Positions 24,201-35,433 of a stretch of 64,000 nt of DNA are shown here, piece after piece (within the stretch, counting starts at the first letter, position 1; each line of letters opens with the position of its first letter). The notes under the pieces are model-generated. The model was not told where the DNA came from. It did not search any database and saw only the letters and a program-made list of their open reading frames with translations. Where the stretch lies: contig CM053253.1 of NCBI GenBank assembly GCA_028583405.1, forward strand, positions 6,396,451 through 6,460,450, written 5' to 3'. Source of the DNA: Pogonophryne albipinna (lineage: Eukaryota; Chordata; Actinopteri; Perciformes; Artedidraconidae). Both the position numbers and the translations under genes were made by a program.

Positions 24201-27200
24201 CAGGATCATCCATGACTCCGGATCCCAGCGTATATAGACACCAAAAAGAAAGAAATTTGGGGAAGCTGGGTTAATCGGAACATGAGAGTACACAGGTATA
24301 GACAGAGAGAAGGAAGAAGTAAGATGTCCCCCGACAAACTAAGCCTATATCAGCAAAACTAGGGGCTGAATCTAATCAGCCCTAACTATAAGCTTTATCA
24401 AAAAGGAAGGTCTTAAGCGCACTCTTAAAAACGGATAGGGTGTCTGCCGCCCGAACACAAACTGGAAGCTGATTCCACAAATGTGGAGCTTGATAAGAAA
24501 AGGCTCTGGCTCCCATTGTACTTTTAGAGACTCTAGGAACAACCAACAACCCTGCATTCTTGGAACGCAATGCCCTAGTAGGACAGTAGGGTATAGAACA
24601 AAACAAATAGAAAGCTCTAATTCAAAGTAATGTCTCTTTACTTAAAGAACCTTTAACTTAGTTTTTCCCCAATCGTAATGAACACATTTTTTTACTATGA
24701 ATGTGTTTACTCAAGTTTAAAACACAGGACAGTGACCTCCAATATTTTGAAAGAGAAACTTGTGTGCAATGACCAGTGATTCTGATTGGCCCTCCCTGGC
24801 AGTCCCTTTGCTGCACAACTGAAGATATGTAGTAGTAATTGCAATTTGATTGTAAATTGTATGTTGTGTTTTATAATAATGAAAAGCAGTGTTTTTTATA
24901 TATCATCAACACAAGATGAAATTGTGAAGTTTTGAAATGTTTTCCAATAAAATGAAAAATGTAAACATCTTGTTCATTCATAATTTAGTTGTTTTTGTCA
25001 TGATTCAAACATTTTTCATCCTTTTCATTCGTGTTTAGTGACAAATAATACCTACTTTCACAAGAGAAAGAGAAGGGTTTAAAAATCATTCAAATTAAAT
25101 CAGTCCACACTGAAGAAAATGTTTATGCAAAACTATGTATTATATACCCACCATCATGTCACAGCAAGGTATTTGTGTTTCCTCACATTTTTCAGGGCAT
25201 AACTCTCACACATTGTTGAATATCAATGAGTGAGGGGTGGGACACACACATTAATAAAAGGCTGATTGTTAACAATGCCTCGAGTAGGCAGAGGCATGGT
25301 TGGAATTGTGCTCCCATCTCAATGCTGCGATTAAGACACTCACTGCTTGCATTATCAGCTGTGGGGCTCTAACATAATTCTCAAAGGCTAATTCTTTGTG
25401 ATGCTGTATAGGGGACAGCTAACTTAAAGCAAGAATCAGAATCACGACCGGAGCCGGGGAGTGTGACTCTAGACCTGTGTCCAGTTGAAGAAACAGCTCC
25501 TGAAACTGTCAACGGAAACATTAAACCGGTGGAAACCCAAAAGGCAAGCAATCCAGAGGAGAATCCAGTTATGAACTTCTTCAAAAAAATAGTAAGTGAC
25601 ACAATTTGAGAAATTAGGGGTTGATATTCCAAATTGTTTGAAAAAATAGACTGCTGGGGGAAAAAATACATTGAAGAATTTGCTGTAGTGTAAAGGAAGG
25701 AAACAGATCTACCATTGTTATCTGTAATTATTACTGAAGTCAAACAGCTGCTTAAAAAACTTAAATGAACATTTTCACATTTCTCTTAAAGCCTTACTGA
25801 AACCAAATCATTTAATGATAATGTGAAGCAGTCTTAATTAATTCAACAGATGCTGCGTGACATTTTATTGGTGATTTCTCTTGTTTTATGTTGAGGTATG
25901 TGAAAAGGGACTTTTTGGCACAGAAAATGTATCCATAACAATATGACAGCACTGAGGGAAAACCTACAACAAGCAGCTATTGTATTTCCTCTTGAACGTG
26001 CTGTGTTTGGGTCATTTTAAAGAGTTACCATTGCTCTAGCCCCATGCTAATCAAGTCTCTGAACATGCGGGAATGTGGTGGCCTATTGTTCGAGCCATAG
26101 TGTGAGCTCACAAGGGGGGCCTGTGCTGTTGGAAGTTGAGATTTGTGAAGATAGAGCGAGGGCAGGCCTACGCCATCTCCGCAGCACAATGGCTGTCACA
26201 ATGACACCGCACGTACTGTATGTGCTCTGTCAGGGACCTCAGAGTGCCTCAGTCAGCTCATCATAAAGGCCTGTGTCTGCATTCATGAAAGGCTTGTATC
26301 TAAATAATATTTATTCTGTTTCTATAACATGGGCGAAAGAACGCTGACTTTGTTCTACACAGCTTCAGTGCAGGCTATAAGAAATAACATAATGCAAAGA
26401 CATATAACATTTGAAAGCTAGGCCTTTAGTTTTTCTATTACGAACGGCACAAATAAAAGTTTTCTTCCCTTGTTGCACAGGCGATTCCCAAAGTAACCAA
26501 GGAAACAGCTACTCCTGAAGCCACAAAAGAGCAGGTGAACAGATGTTTTTGAAGCATTAAATCACATAAAAAACATGTTTAAATATTAACTGGCCGTTGT
26601 TAATTAAGAAAGGTTTGAATTCTCTCGTTTTTATTTCTTCTCAACATCCAATGTATATCGTGCTTTTTTTGTGTAGGGTTAACCCTTTTTTGTTTTGTTT
26701 TTGCATCAGTGAACTCAAGCTTGTTTGCACATCTTTGTTTGCTTGAGCTTAACTTTATTTCTCTAAGTGTTTCCTTTTTTCTGTTCGCAAATAGTCCCAG
26801 GAGTGCCCACCAGTGACAACCACTACTGTGAGAACATTCCCCATGAAGTGTTATAATTAGTTTTTATTTACCTCAAAAGGATATCTTTACTGGACATTAG
26901 TTGGCTTCAGTTAACTTCCATAAATGCTACTTTAATTGCTAGTGTTTCATTGTACACACACATTTTTTTCCTTGTTTATTTTGGACTAAACTTGCTTGCT
27001 ATACTGATAACTGGTTTGCATTCATCATTGCACCTTGAATTGTAATTGTGTACTTTATCATGTATGTAAGTGTGGAGTGTTTTCTTTTTAGCAATTATTT
27101 GAACACTCACTCTCTGAATAGGTCGCACAAGTATCTGAGCCGCCCCCAGCACCCATAGGGGGGATGTCTATCCCGCCACCACCTCCTCCAGAGCCACCCA

Positions 27201-30200
27201 AAATGGAAATCAAGGCAGAACCAGCTGCAAAACCTGCCAAACCCACACTCAAAGAAGAACCAAAAGGTGCTGGAAAGTCAACCAAGGCCTCAAAAGGATT
27301 ATCAACCAAAGTCGCTCTGAGCAATCTCTTCCATCCAAAGGTAAATAAACAGCAAACCAAAGATTGTAAGACAAGATAGATACGTAAAGGGGTGGTTATT
27401 CATGTAGAATTGCAATGATGCATGAGTAAAATCTGAGTATAATGCAGAGTGAATGTGAATTTGAGGTACTGCTAGGTCTCAAGGCATCCAAGGGCAAGAG
27501 TGCTTCAGCAAGTGGAGCCAATGCCAAGACTGCAGCAGTGGTACAGTAGATTATTATATTCTCTAACTGACCATGGCTCTTCCTGTTACTAACTGAACAA
27601 GAGCTGGTCTGTCTGGAGGTGGCAAGAACAGAACAAATCGCTGTTTTCAAATAGGAATAAACAGCAATTGTGTAAGATAGTATTTATTGTGCCTTGAACC
27701 TCACCCAGGGTATCAGATTGTTGTTGTTCTCTTTCAAAGATGTGACTTGGATGTGACATGGAGATACATGTCCAATAATCACATAAATATTTCCGGAGAA
27801 AACTGTGTCAAGTTAGCAGCACTGTTTGTACCACAGTCCCTTTTCCATGATATTTGCACTATTTAAATTGTATTAGTGATTCATTTAATTCACACAAAAT
27901 GTTGAGAAAATACACGTAAAATTAGATGAGGAGATCAACACTACTCTTATGATTTTGCACTAACTATCAAGCTACAGTCAGAAAACATGGAGCTTAGCTT
28001 AACAACTGGAAACAAGGGAAACAGCTAGCTTGGCACCTGGAAAAAGAATAAAACATTAAAATGACCTATGAACCTTTTAGACAGTGCACTTTGAGTATGT
28101 CAAGTAAATTCACACTGCATACTAAGTAATTGTTGCAAAAATCCTAAACAATTAGACTGCGATACATAGGCTACTCAATTTGTTGTCAGTATAACTAGTA
28201 GGCCTAGGCTACATTAGCATGTGAATTCAAACAAAGCCCACTAAATAGTTGCAGCACATGAATCATATTAACAACTTCTCATTTGTACTCACTTTATGTA
28301 CAAATTAACATACAGTGCCATTTGCTTACTTAAGAGCTAGCCGATTCTTCCTGCCTCCAGTCTTTATGCTATGCTAGCCACTTTCTAGCTACATACTTAG
28401 CTCACTGATATGAGAGTGGTATTGATCTTCTCATCTAATTCTCAACAAGAAAGCACATACACGTTATCAAAAATGTCAAACTATTCTTTTAACCTTTTTA
28501 TAATGACAACATTTCCTCTGTGTTTAAAGAACATCTCCTGTCTATCATGTTGCTTTGACTAACAATATTAATTCCTCCAATGTCCTGCAGAAAGTCAATG
28601 ATGAACCACCAGAGCCAGAAGTAGAGGTAGAGGTACAACCAGTAGTAGAAGTACAGGTAAACCAGAGTGCATGCTCAATCTCATCAGGAGTATTCAGGGG
28701 ATTGTATTTTAATGTGAGTTTGAATATCAAGTCTTTCACCAAACACCTCTCTTGCACAGTGGGTATTATTTTAAACAGTCTTTTACAGCTGTGCTCATAA
28801 CAGACATACCATATAGGCTAAATGAAAGCACGTTCAAATCGTCTTAATTCGCATCTCTTCAGAATAAAACAGTAGTTTTGCTCTGCAGGAGACACCAGAG
28901 GAGACACCAGAGCCAGTTGTAGAAGTCCAGGTAAAACCAGTATAGAGTTGTAAATCTCAGGGTTACGTCTTTTTTGGGGGATTGGAATAGCCGTCTGGGC
29001 CCAGGAGTTCAAAACTTTGAATCCCTATCTGATCAGATCAGATTTGGATTTTGGGGAGTTCAAAACCAAAAAACAGGATTAGGATCACTTTGATATCCGA
29101 TCAGATCAGGAAATCCAATCCAAGCTTTAATCTGGATCAAATCTTCAAAACGGGTAGTTCAAACCGACAACACAGGATTGGGATCAGTTTGATCCCAAAA
29201 AACTGGATTATCCTGATCCCACCAGAGGGGTGGATTTCCAGTGGATTACCAGAGCAAAATGTACTGTACAATTTATTTTTAAATATGTTTCAATTTAAAT
29301 AAAATGGCAAAGTTTGTTAACTGAAATAATACACAATTTGTAGCCTTCATGGGAAATACATTTTATTTTTCATTTTTTGCTCACGTTTGTGGTGGCCTAT
29401 TTTGTTTTCAACCAAATGTTGATGACATAAATGTTTATGCTCATAAAAGTATCACAACAAAGATTGTCAAGCACAAATGTAATTTAGATTAAAGAAAAAA
29501 TATCTTCAAGTAAAAAAAAGTCGATCATCTGCCATCACCTTTCAAATTAAAAAAATATAATTAGACAGTATAGATGTCTCTGCAATGTGGTCTCTTGTCT
29601 TCCTTGTATTATTTTTCATATCCACTAGATGGCTATCAGTAGGATTAAAGCACTGATATTCAGGATCTAGTCATCTTGAAAAGTCGTAATCTGGATCAGG
29701 GTGATCCTATCCTGAATTGCTTTGAATTCCAGGGACAAAATGTGGCCGACTTGTCTGATCCTGGATCACAACAAATGGGATTTCAAAATCTGATCGGATC
29801 TGATTGAGATTAAAAGTTTTGAACTCCTGGGCCCAGATGATCTGATTATTCTCTGTTTTCATATGTTGTGATTCATTTGCATTTGCTCAGAGTGAAATTA
29901 ATGTTCAACCCACTGAGACAGCAGAGGAGGCTGCAGAGCCAGTTGTAGAGGAGCAGGTAAATAAGCAGGAAGTGCTCACGAATATGAATTCCTAATTTTC
30001 CTCACTCTACAGGCGCCTCTGACGTGTTATTGAACCAGCTATCAAATATTATGTTGAACCAAAAAGAATCTTTCACCATTCATTTAAAAAAATGTGGCAT
30101 TATTCTTTCACGTTCTGAAATGTTTTAAGCAATTCAAATAATGGTATAATTCCCGGCAGATGGGGGAAGAGGTACCACAGCCAGTGGTAGATGCTGAGGT

Positions 30201-32337
30201 AACTTAAAGGAGGTCAACATTATGGGAAATACTCTTAATTGCTTTCTTGCAGAGATTTGAAGATCACTCTCATATGTCCATATGTCTCATATCATGTCCG
30301 TAAAGTATGAAGCAAAAGCTAGCAACCGCTTAGCTTAGCATAGGCTGTGAACAGCTAACCGGCCTCTGTCGGAAAGTAAATAAATCAGCCTTTAGCCATT
30401 TAACATTTCTGATAAAACCACTACATTACAAAACAGTGTGATTCCATAACTTTTGGACAGTCAGGCTGGTTGTTTAAATTAGTTATGCTATGCTAAGCTA
30501 ACAGTTTCCTGCATCCTATATAATTAGGTGTGAAAATGATATCAATCATCACATTTCTTTGCAAGAAATATACTTTTCCTGATGTGTCAAACTACTTATT
30601 TAAAGGAGTAATCTTGGGTGGTGTCATGCCCTTTTTCTATTTCCTTGTGTTGTTTTTCAGACGATAACATTCTATATTTTGTGCATGATTTTCTGGGATT
30701 TTCATTCTGGGACAGGTTTTTATCCAATTGTTCTTCCTCCTCTTCTGCTCTGATCCTGCTTGGATCGTTTCCAACCCTTTTACCTCTTCTTTTACTTCAC
30801 AGGTGGCAGCTCCTGTTCTCACCCTATCCGCTTCCATCATTGACTTGCCTTTAAATCATCAATACCTCATGATATGTATTGTCTTCTCTGCTGTTTCCAT
30901 TAAAGAAGGTGGATCCCTCAAAAGCTGGCACCCTGGAGGCCGCCGTGAAGCCCGAACCTCCACCGCCTATTCAGGAAGAAAAGAAAACAGCCTCAAAGCC
31001 ATCCTTCTTTTCCGTGTTCAAGTCCAAAGTAAGGACCTATATACACTATTTGACAATATCTTAGAAATATGGTGGAATTACTACAGAAAGTTAATGTGAA
31101 TTTTAGGTATTCTTAAACCACATGACCACAGGCAACAACAACTGGAGTAGTCAGTAGCATGACCTCTCAAAAATAGACGCAATATTAACCAGATGAATTA
31201 AAAATGTATAACATCCGGTATTAAAACCTGTTTTCAATCTGTTATATTTGAGAGTCATAACAACACACATCAGTGCATTTACTTAGACACACTGGATCCT
31301 AACATCTGGTACATCTTAATGTCACTTGGATGTAATCTCAAAGTTCAAGTTTCAAGGCTTTTATTGTCATGTGTGCATAGCTAGTGTAGTTAAGGCAATG
31401 AAAATCGTAGGTCACAGGCTCGTCCAACAGAGCAACACAATAAAACAGATACAATTGTACAAGTAAATAAAATAAAATAGAATATAATAGAAACAGAATA
31501 GGAGTTCAACTGTGCTTAATGATTGGTGCAGATCAGACATTCCTATGTACTTATACAAAAGGCTGCAATAATTCGTTTTTCATTCACTTTCAGGCCGCTG
31601 ACCCCAAGAAGGCGCCCCCTGCCCCCGCTGCAGCAGCAGAGACAGTGAAAGCCAAGGAGGAGCCCAAAGCAGCAGCCAAGTCAGAGGCGGTTGTAGAAAA
31701 CAAACCGGCTGCAGTGGCCCCTCCAGCTGGAGAAGATGCAGCCCATGCTCCCAGGAAACTGGAGAAGAGGAACTCCATCAATTTGTTCTTTAAAACTCTG
31801 GTAAGGATGGTGTCCCTTTTCCACTGAAGTTACTGACGCTTTTTCTGGTGGAATGGACCTTTATATTGCAATTAGTTGCAGCTTATCTCCACTAGATGGC
31901 AGCAACAACTTGTAAAGTAACCACACGTGTGGGCCATATTTGCAGTGCATATTGTGAATTGTTTGTGTCGAGTTTGTTTTTATATCTATTTGACTTAAAT
32001 AAGTTGACACATATTAATTTCACAGTAATCAATGCAACTGAAAAAAGGTGGAAGTGCTTTCAAAAGTTAAAAAAAGACCTCAAATTAGAAATTGTTCCCC
32101 ACAATATAATTGAAAAAAGGTTTCTAGAAAACTTAAATCAAATGCAAATACTCATCTAATGGGTTGTGTTCAGATATGGCATGCATAATATGGGTCTTCA
32201 AAAACAAGATTAGTACAGTAGATCGAAACATTTACAATTGTTCTCCCTTTTAACTTCAGGGTCAGAGACGTAGCTCGACAGAAGCCGGGGTCCAGACGGA
32301 GCAAGTCCCTGCAGCTGCAGCTGAGAAGGCCAAATGA
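18299..32337 (+). CDS. bcas1: Brain-enriched myelin-associated protein BCAS1 (multi-exon)
   Basis: BCAS1 (NABC1) is a largely disordered, membrane-associated protein of differentiating oligodendrocytes. Coding exons: 18299-18337, 18608-18692, 19469-19593, 25430-25591, 26481-26534, 26795-26827, 27122-27340, perhaps 27484-27540, 28591-28656, 28889-28930, 29891-29956, 30160-30198, 30906-31028, 31594-31800 and 32260-32337. They give about 464 residues without the giant exon (human about 584). The start MGNEAS fits N-myristoylation. Family marks are the recurring FF-K boxes (PVMNFFKKI, PSFFSVFKSK, RNSINLFFKTL) and the final exon with GQRRSS, AGVQTEQVP and EKAK before TGA, matching the VQTD-containing human C-terminus. 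From exon 3 onward all junctions are phase 0, so exons can be skipped freely. Exon 27484-27540 is weakly supported. Confidence 0.88.
20355..23321 (+). CDS. bcas1: Giant repetitive acidic exon of bcas1 (predicted alternative last exon)
   Basis: An open frame of 988 codons plus TGA, preceded by an AAG acceptor at 20352-20354 that is phase 0. This is the phase left by the upstream exon ending at 19593. Spliced to the first three exons it predicts about 1,071 residues. Residues near the start contain two TQT motifs (ISTQTD and ISTQTG), candidate dynein light chain LC8 sites. A tandem duplication of about 73 residues follows (20504-20940, with NIVCES / NIVCEN). Then come about nine imperfect units of 22-45 residues (21130-22170) built on LSVPPVTVLLVNVESAHEEV and AVEDVPEICE, and a highly acidic tail. 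There is no globular domain, and Lys and Arg are scarce. It has its own stop and poly(A) signal. It could instead be a separate nested gene starting at the ATG at 20334 or 20349. The open frame is certain; the splicing is inferred. Confidence 0.7.
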   Translation, partial: ELDTREEEAFSVIIDVHQDDFEYPLWKAEISTQTDRKIEAHISTQTGEDNVDTTTYTDGPVEVIMETQASQEDPPNESAFVIAGVVEDTLNEEHLDNQTAGIINEELVKENIVCESIVCRADTTTNTYGQIEDIVIIETAATEEDPSNEPSLIIAEEVVEETFNVEPSDNQESGFIKEELVMENIVCENIVFREEWVEVIDIINFNESNAVTTEAQEPNGVSSPDEEPTTTVMETIPEVVCEEQNHSTANRDIPEEDISVHPVTVLLVNVESAHEEVNKEDAATVRDVPEICEVKGLALEELSVPPVTVLLVNMESAHEEVIADDAPAVEDVPEICELKVMAVEELSVPPVTVLLVNVESAHEEVTADEAPAVEDVPEICENVESAQEVTADDVVTVEAVPEICEEEGLAVEELSVPPVTVLLVNMESAHEGVTTDTAAEDVPEICKQEVLAVAVENVPTRCENVEPVHKEVTADYAPAVEDVPEICEQEVLAVLELSVPPVTVIIVNVESDHEEISANGVVAAENIPEICENVESAQGEVTADYVVTVEVIPEICEQKVIAVAVENVQEICETVESAQEEVPSDDAVAVKDVQEICGQVVLDDEWDRCPEEEVIIVEAPSIERITFEELPDEKLCSHDDEDMLGYILEVIARDMNAEVGEDVSTDLGPEQVEETEPSHVQDDDEMMAAIETLSLEFECFSITSQESLDDSADHVEEEVITATSYLHLSGEQVAGLVTPEEPVTEMTNKEAIEALSNEIEAVPESVEEDTTGGQVIGEDSSEETMEQSHDVLAQAVTPEQIPVEQVEETPSPLDEDATQEFLRNTPEAVFEDISGLLEVPENIVEEPADVPPMDATEESEPCVSDQEELVEENIVLAEMLIDSTHVVSEMSLEENASLPEQQRNGNVLVVLLETIEDEVTEEIMQETDHSGPSLSAEEENYAFLETIVEEILREDDDEAECDLVTSEEDSEENTENEPSGTSTDSSLD
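23498..23503 (+). terminator. bcas1: Poly(A) signal after the giant bcas1 exon (AATAAA)
   Basis: A canonical AATAAA 177 bp past the TGA at 23319-23321, inside what would be intron sequence for the canonical transcript. It supports the reading of the giant exon as an intronic alternative terminal exon. Confidence 0.6.
23777..24620 (-). mobile_element. 5'-truncated LINE, 3' end with ATTG tail
   Basis: The plus strand begins with (CAAT)n at 23777-23796, then GTTTATTTATATAGCCCAAT and a long text with CCTCAGGGAGAGCAACAGAG and GGATCCCTCTCCCAGGACGG, one of the commonest teleost retroelement 3' regions. Read on the minus strand it is a LINE 3' UTR ending in an (ATTG)n tail, preceded by the last ~75 codons of a reverse transcriptase ORF (24606-24382). 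The 5' end is lost near 24620, typical of incomplete reverse transcription. It lies in the bcas1 intron directly behind the giant exon's poly(A) site. Confidence 0.75.
24382..24606 (-). pseudogene. LINE ORF2 C-terminal fragment
   Basis: The peptide contains GARAFSYQAPHLWNQLPV followed by LSVFKSALKTFLFDKAYS and a stop. This is the ending shared by L2/Maui- and related teleost LINE reverse transcriptases (a GxRAFS..AP.LWN.LP...S...FK..LKT.LF..A pattern). Only this tail is present; the endonuclease and the polymerase core are absent, so it is a dead fragment. Confidence 0.8.
27880..28500. repeat. Teleost dispersed repeat in bcas1 intron (AGCTAGCTT / ATGAGAGTGG type)
   Basis: 'atggagcttagcttaac', 'ggaaacagctagctt', 'atatgagagtggtattgatc' and 'ttctcatctaattctcaac' are characteristic of a repeat found many times in teleost introns. 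Parts recur at 30206-30610 in altered order. There are no intact termini, so boundaries are approximate. Confidence 0.55.
28994..29837. mobile_element. MITE with TCTGGGCCCAGGAGTTC termini (844 bp) in bcas1 intron
   Basis: The left end TCTGGGCCCAGGAGTTCAAA is exactly inverted at the right end (TTTGAACTCCTGGGCCCAGA), and complementarity continues for a few bases (AACTTTgAATC / GATTaAAAGTT). The interior is full of degenerate GATCAGATC / GGATCAGG motifs. No coding frame is seen. It separates two of the duplicated short bcas1 exons (28889-28930 and 29891-29956). A clear target duplication is not visible. Confidence 0.8.
30206..30610. repeat. MITE-like repeat in bcas1 intron
   Basis: Starts 'ttaaaggaggtcaacattat' and ends 'tcaaactacttatttaaagg'. 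The two ends are roughly complementary, and TTGCTTTCTTGCAG near the left mirrors TTTGCAAGAAA near the right. The middle shares AGCTAGC / GCTTAGCTTAGC phrases with 27880-28500. A common teleost intronic repeat, non-coding. Confidence 0.5.
31342..31502 (+). repeat. Dispersed repeat family A, copy 2 (bcas1 intron)
   Basis: 'tcaaggcttttattgtcatg', 'gtgcatagctagtgtag' and 'acaataaaacagatacaatt' followed by an A/T-rich tail 'aaataaaatagaatataatag' match the copy at 61630-61805 almost word for word, and the inverse of 10319-10535 and 46075-46190. Confidence 0.7.
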
Positions 32338-33148
32338 AACCAGAACCAACAGTGAAGTTTCCCTGTACAAAACCCCTCTATCTTTGTTGCTCTTACTCAA
32401 TCTTTATATCTCTCCCCGTCTCATTTTTCTTTCAACCCTATTGAGTTACTTTAACTACATTTATTTTGTTTGTTAAAATATGGAAAGAAAAGTGACTGAA
32501 AGGGTAAAAGCAAGTCGATAGAAAGTCAAAGTTGAACAAGTTGTGATTTGAAATGCTCAAAGGTGAGGTTGTTGAGATATATATTTTTTTTCTGGTCATA
32601 TACATGTCTTGACTTAAAGTAATGTGAGTGAGAAACGTTTTCTACAGACATTTAATGTGACTCACGGGGTTTGAGCAATAGATAGTACCAGGCTTTGCTT
32701 TAGCAATAAGAAAAACAGGTTCAAGTTTTAGAAGGCAAAACCTTGGCAATGCAGATGTTAATATCGAACGTATAGCAACAAAAGTACTTTTATCTATATG
32801 ACATTATAAGAACATATTTGTATAACAAACTTCACTTACATATTATTTTAACTTTATGTAAACTTAAGCACATACATATACATCCTAACAGTCATGTATT
32901 GGGCCATATGGGAAAAATCACAATCTTTACTTATCTGCACGAAAATTATTGTAAACAAAAACAAAATGGTGTCCTTGTGGTGCGCTTTGCCTCTGTCATA
33001 TATCACAGTCGCTTAATTTGATTACAGCATGTCATTTAAAAAGACGTCTTATGGTGTTAGTTATTTGTTTTTCGACATATGTGCAATTAATATAAAGCTT
33101 TCGTTTACCTATATGTATGTATGTGTAACTTCAACTATCTTAAAAGAC

Positions 33149-33154
33149 AATAAA
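33149..33154 (+). terminator. bcas1: Likely distal poly(A) signal of bcas1 (AATAAA)
   Basis: AATAAA 812 bp past the canonical TGA at 32335-32337, in AT-rich sequence that contains no other gene. No canonical AATAAA is evident nearer to the stop, so the 3' UTR probably spans 32338 to about 33175. Confidence 0.5.
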
Positions 33155-33175
33155 TATGTTCACTGTTTGTTTGTT

Positions 33176-34719
33176 GTCCGTGTAGTGGAACAAGAAAAAC
33201 TGGATGTGGAGACAACTGCAAAACATATGTGGCTCAGCAAGTTTTACCAACATAACGTTACATATGTTTGATAAGATACAGGACTAAACGTGTGAGCTAA
33301 TAACACATGACTATGAGTCACAGCTGACTATGTTGGGTGTAAATGTAAATACAGTAAGCCATGTTGCTCATGTGTTTATCTGTATGGCTAATAGACAAGT
33401 GACTGGTATCTGATAGACATGCTCACAAGAAATACAACGGACATCTCCTCCATGAGACAGATGTGAAACAAGATCTGAGGAATTGTATATTCCAGGTAAA
33501 GGAAGCCCTTAAATCTTCCATTACCATTTATGATGTCATTTCTGTGATGGATCACACAGGGCGCAGTCTTTGGAAGGATGTGTTTTAGAAGGTAAAGTCT
33601 GAGACCCACCATTCACCCACCATTAAGGGAGAGTCTCGGCCCCTGAAGGCATAACTCACGCTGCTCCTTTGTTATCAATGAGACACACTCTTCTTGCATT
33701 ACCCTCTATAATAGTTGTGATCATTTTAATCGGGCATCAAAGTAATTACCATGGCACTTAGGGAGGAAAAAGTGAGGTATTGCTCTCACGATATGAAACA
33801 TGTGGTCCATTCTCTGAGGATTGATTTAAATTAAGATGAACGTTTTTGTCTCATTGCTATGTGCGAAAAAACTCATTAGTAAACATCAAGTCATTCATTA
33901 TTTACATGATCTTAAATTCAAATCCTTTAAAGCACCACGCCAGCACTTCCTTATGTCTTCTCTTTCTCATGCTGTGATTAGGAAATTCACTCGGCCTATT
34001 GTGCCAAAAGAAAATGCAGATGACAGCTGCATGTCGCTACAAGCAGTCCGCCAGAACCGTGGGTGTTTCAAGGGAAGGCTTTTCTACACAATCCTTATTT
34101 CATGAGCACAATCACACACAGAAATGAACAGTGGAGTTATAGGGATGGATTTTACAATGCATACAGATTGTACACCCTGCATAAGATCCAATTGACCACC
34201 ATGTTGCTGCAGTTCATCCCAAGACAATACATGGGACTGTGTGAATGCAGCGAGCTCAGAGGGGGAGGAACAAGGGAACAGTGGGCAGGGAGGCTTGACA
34301 GGAGGCTTGCTGTCAGACCCAATGTGCATCAGGGCATTGCTCGCTGCAAACAGGTTTGTAGAGTGAGGAAACATTAGGGGAAATCATTCCAGGGTCAAAC
34401 AGATTCAGATTATTCGCAGTGATCTTCCCTCTAAAGGACAGTCCTGATGGTCCTGCAGGCCCAACATGTGTTTGTGTAGGGAGGCTTCCTCATGCAGATG
34501 CTTTCAAGTGACTTTTAGGGCTGGTTTTTGTGGGGCTTTTCAGGGGAATGTGACATCCTGCTGCAGGGACAAAAGGCGTCTGTAGTTTGATACCACACAT
34601 GCTATAAATAACTGAAGCTATTTGAATGCCTCTCTAAATAAAATACATGTTTTCTGTTAATTGGTGTTGTTTGTCCTCAGATAAATGGGGTTGGCTGTGT
34701 TCAGTTAAAACAACATTTT
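33176..34719. other. Non-coding spacer between bcas1 and znf217 (left part)
   Basis: Mostly unique sequence. The frames at 33836-34105, 34063-34377 and 34084-34374 (opposite strand) overlap one another and lack domains. Moderately complex stretches such as 34200-34560 may be conserved non-coding DNA, but this cannot be shown from one sequence. Confidence 0.4.
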
Positions 34720-34905
34720 AAATAAGATAAAATAAGAAGTACTTTTTTGATCTCAATTTGGGAAATGTTTGCGTTGCAGCGGCATAAAAAGACAAGGCAA
34801 TGTACATAAGAGAAAAAGACTAGAAATAAACAATCCAAAATATTTCTGAAATAGAAATAAAATAGCATTAAAAAAGCAAAAACATGTGGAATTTGTGGAA
34901 ATACA
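34720..34905. repeat. Teleost repeat (TTTGATCTCAATTTGGGAAATG type)
   Basis: 'cttttttgatctcaatttgg', 'gaaatgtttgcgttgcagc' and then A-rich sequence match a dispersed teleost repeat usually reading TTTATTGATCCCAATTTGGG. An old fragment, without termini. Confidence 0.5.
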
Positions 34906-35292
34906 AATGTACAGTAACTAATAATAACAAACAGTAATACATGATGATTATTAGAGCCAATCAGCAGATGAAATGCTTTCATTTCCTTTTCTGTACTCGG
35001 TTAATGTCTTGACGAGTGTTTCGCGAGTAAACAGACAGACTTCATTGAACAAATGCGGCCCGTAACAAGGGATTATATGTTTCTGCTACAGCAAATGCAT
35101 GACAAATGGTTTTTAAACATTCCTGATGAATGCAGATTATTACATTTAGATGATCAGCCATGAAGATATCCATCTAGAATACATATGGTTTACCTCAGAC
35201 TCGTGGATATGCATCATTAGGATGAGGTTTCTGTGTAGCACAGAATGATTGACGACAGAGCAAATGCATCTAAACCGAGGTGTGGCATCCTC
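34906..35292. other. Non-coding spacer
   Basis: No gene, RNA or clear repeat seen. Confidence 0.4.
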
Positions 35293-35433
35293 ATTTTTTT
35301 TTTTCTTTTAATTTTATTCGCTTTTCTTTTTAATGATTTTAAATGCCATTTTCTTAATGTCTTTCATTTTTTGTAAAGCACTTTGAATTGCCTTGTGTTG
35401 AAAAGTGCTATATAAATAAACTTGCCTTGCCAA
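35293..35433 (-). repeat. Dispersed repeat family B, inverted copy
   Basis: 'gtaaagcactttgaattgcc', 'ttgtgttgaaaagtgctata' and 'aaataaacttgccttgcc' are the reverse complement of the text at 37155-37235. A T-rich run precedes it. This is a common teleost repeat (GGCAAGGCAAGTTTATTT...). Confidence 0.7.

Noticed and set aside
29051..29302. Plus-strand frame with GSSKPKNRIRI-type sequence in a bcas1 intron
   Set aside because: It lies wholly within the TCTGGGCCCAGG MITE and reflects its degenerate GATCAG repeats.
30618..30854. Possible extra bcas1 exon upstream of 30906
   Set aside because: An AG precedes 30803, but the downstream peptide (Leu/Ser/Pro-rich, hydrophobic) is unlike BCAS1 and no good donor follows in a compatible phase.
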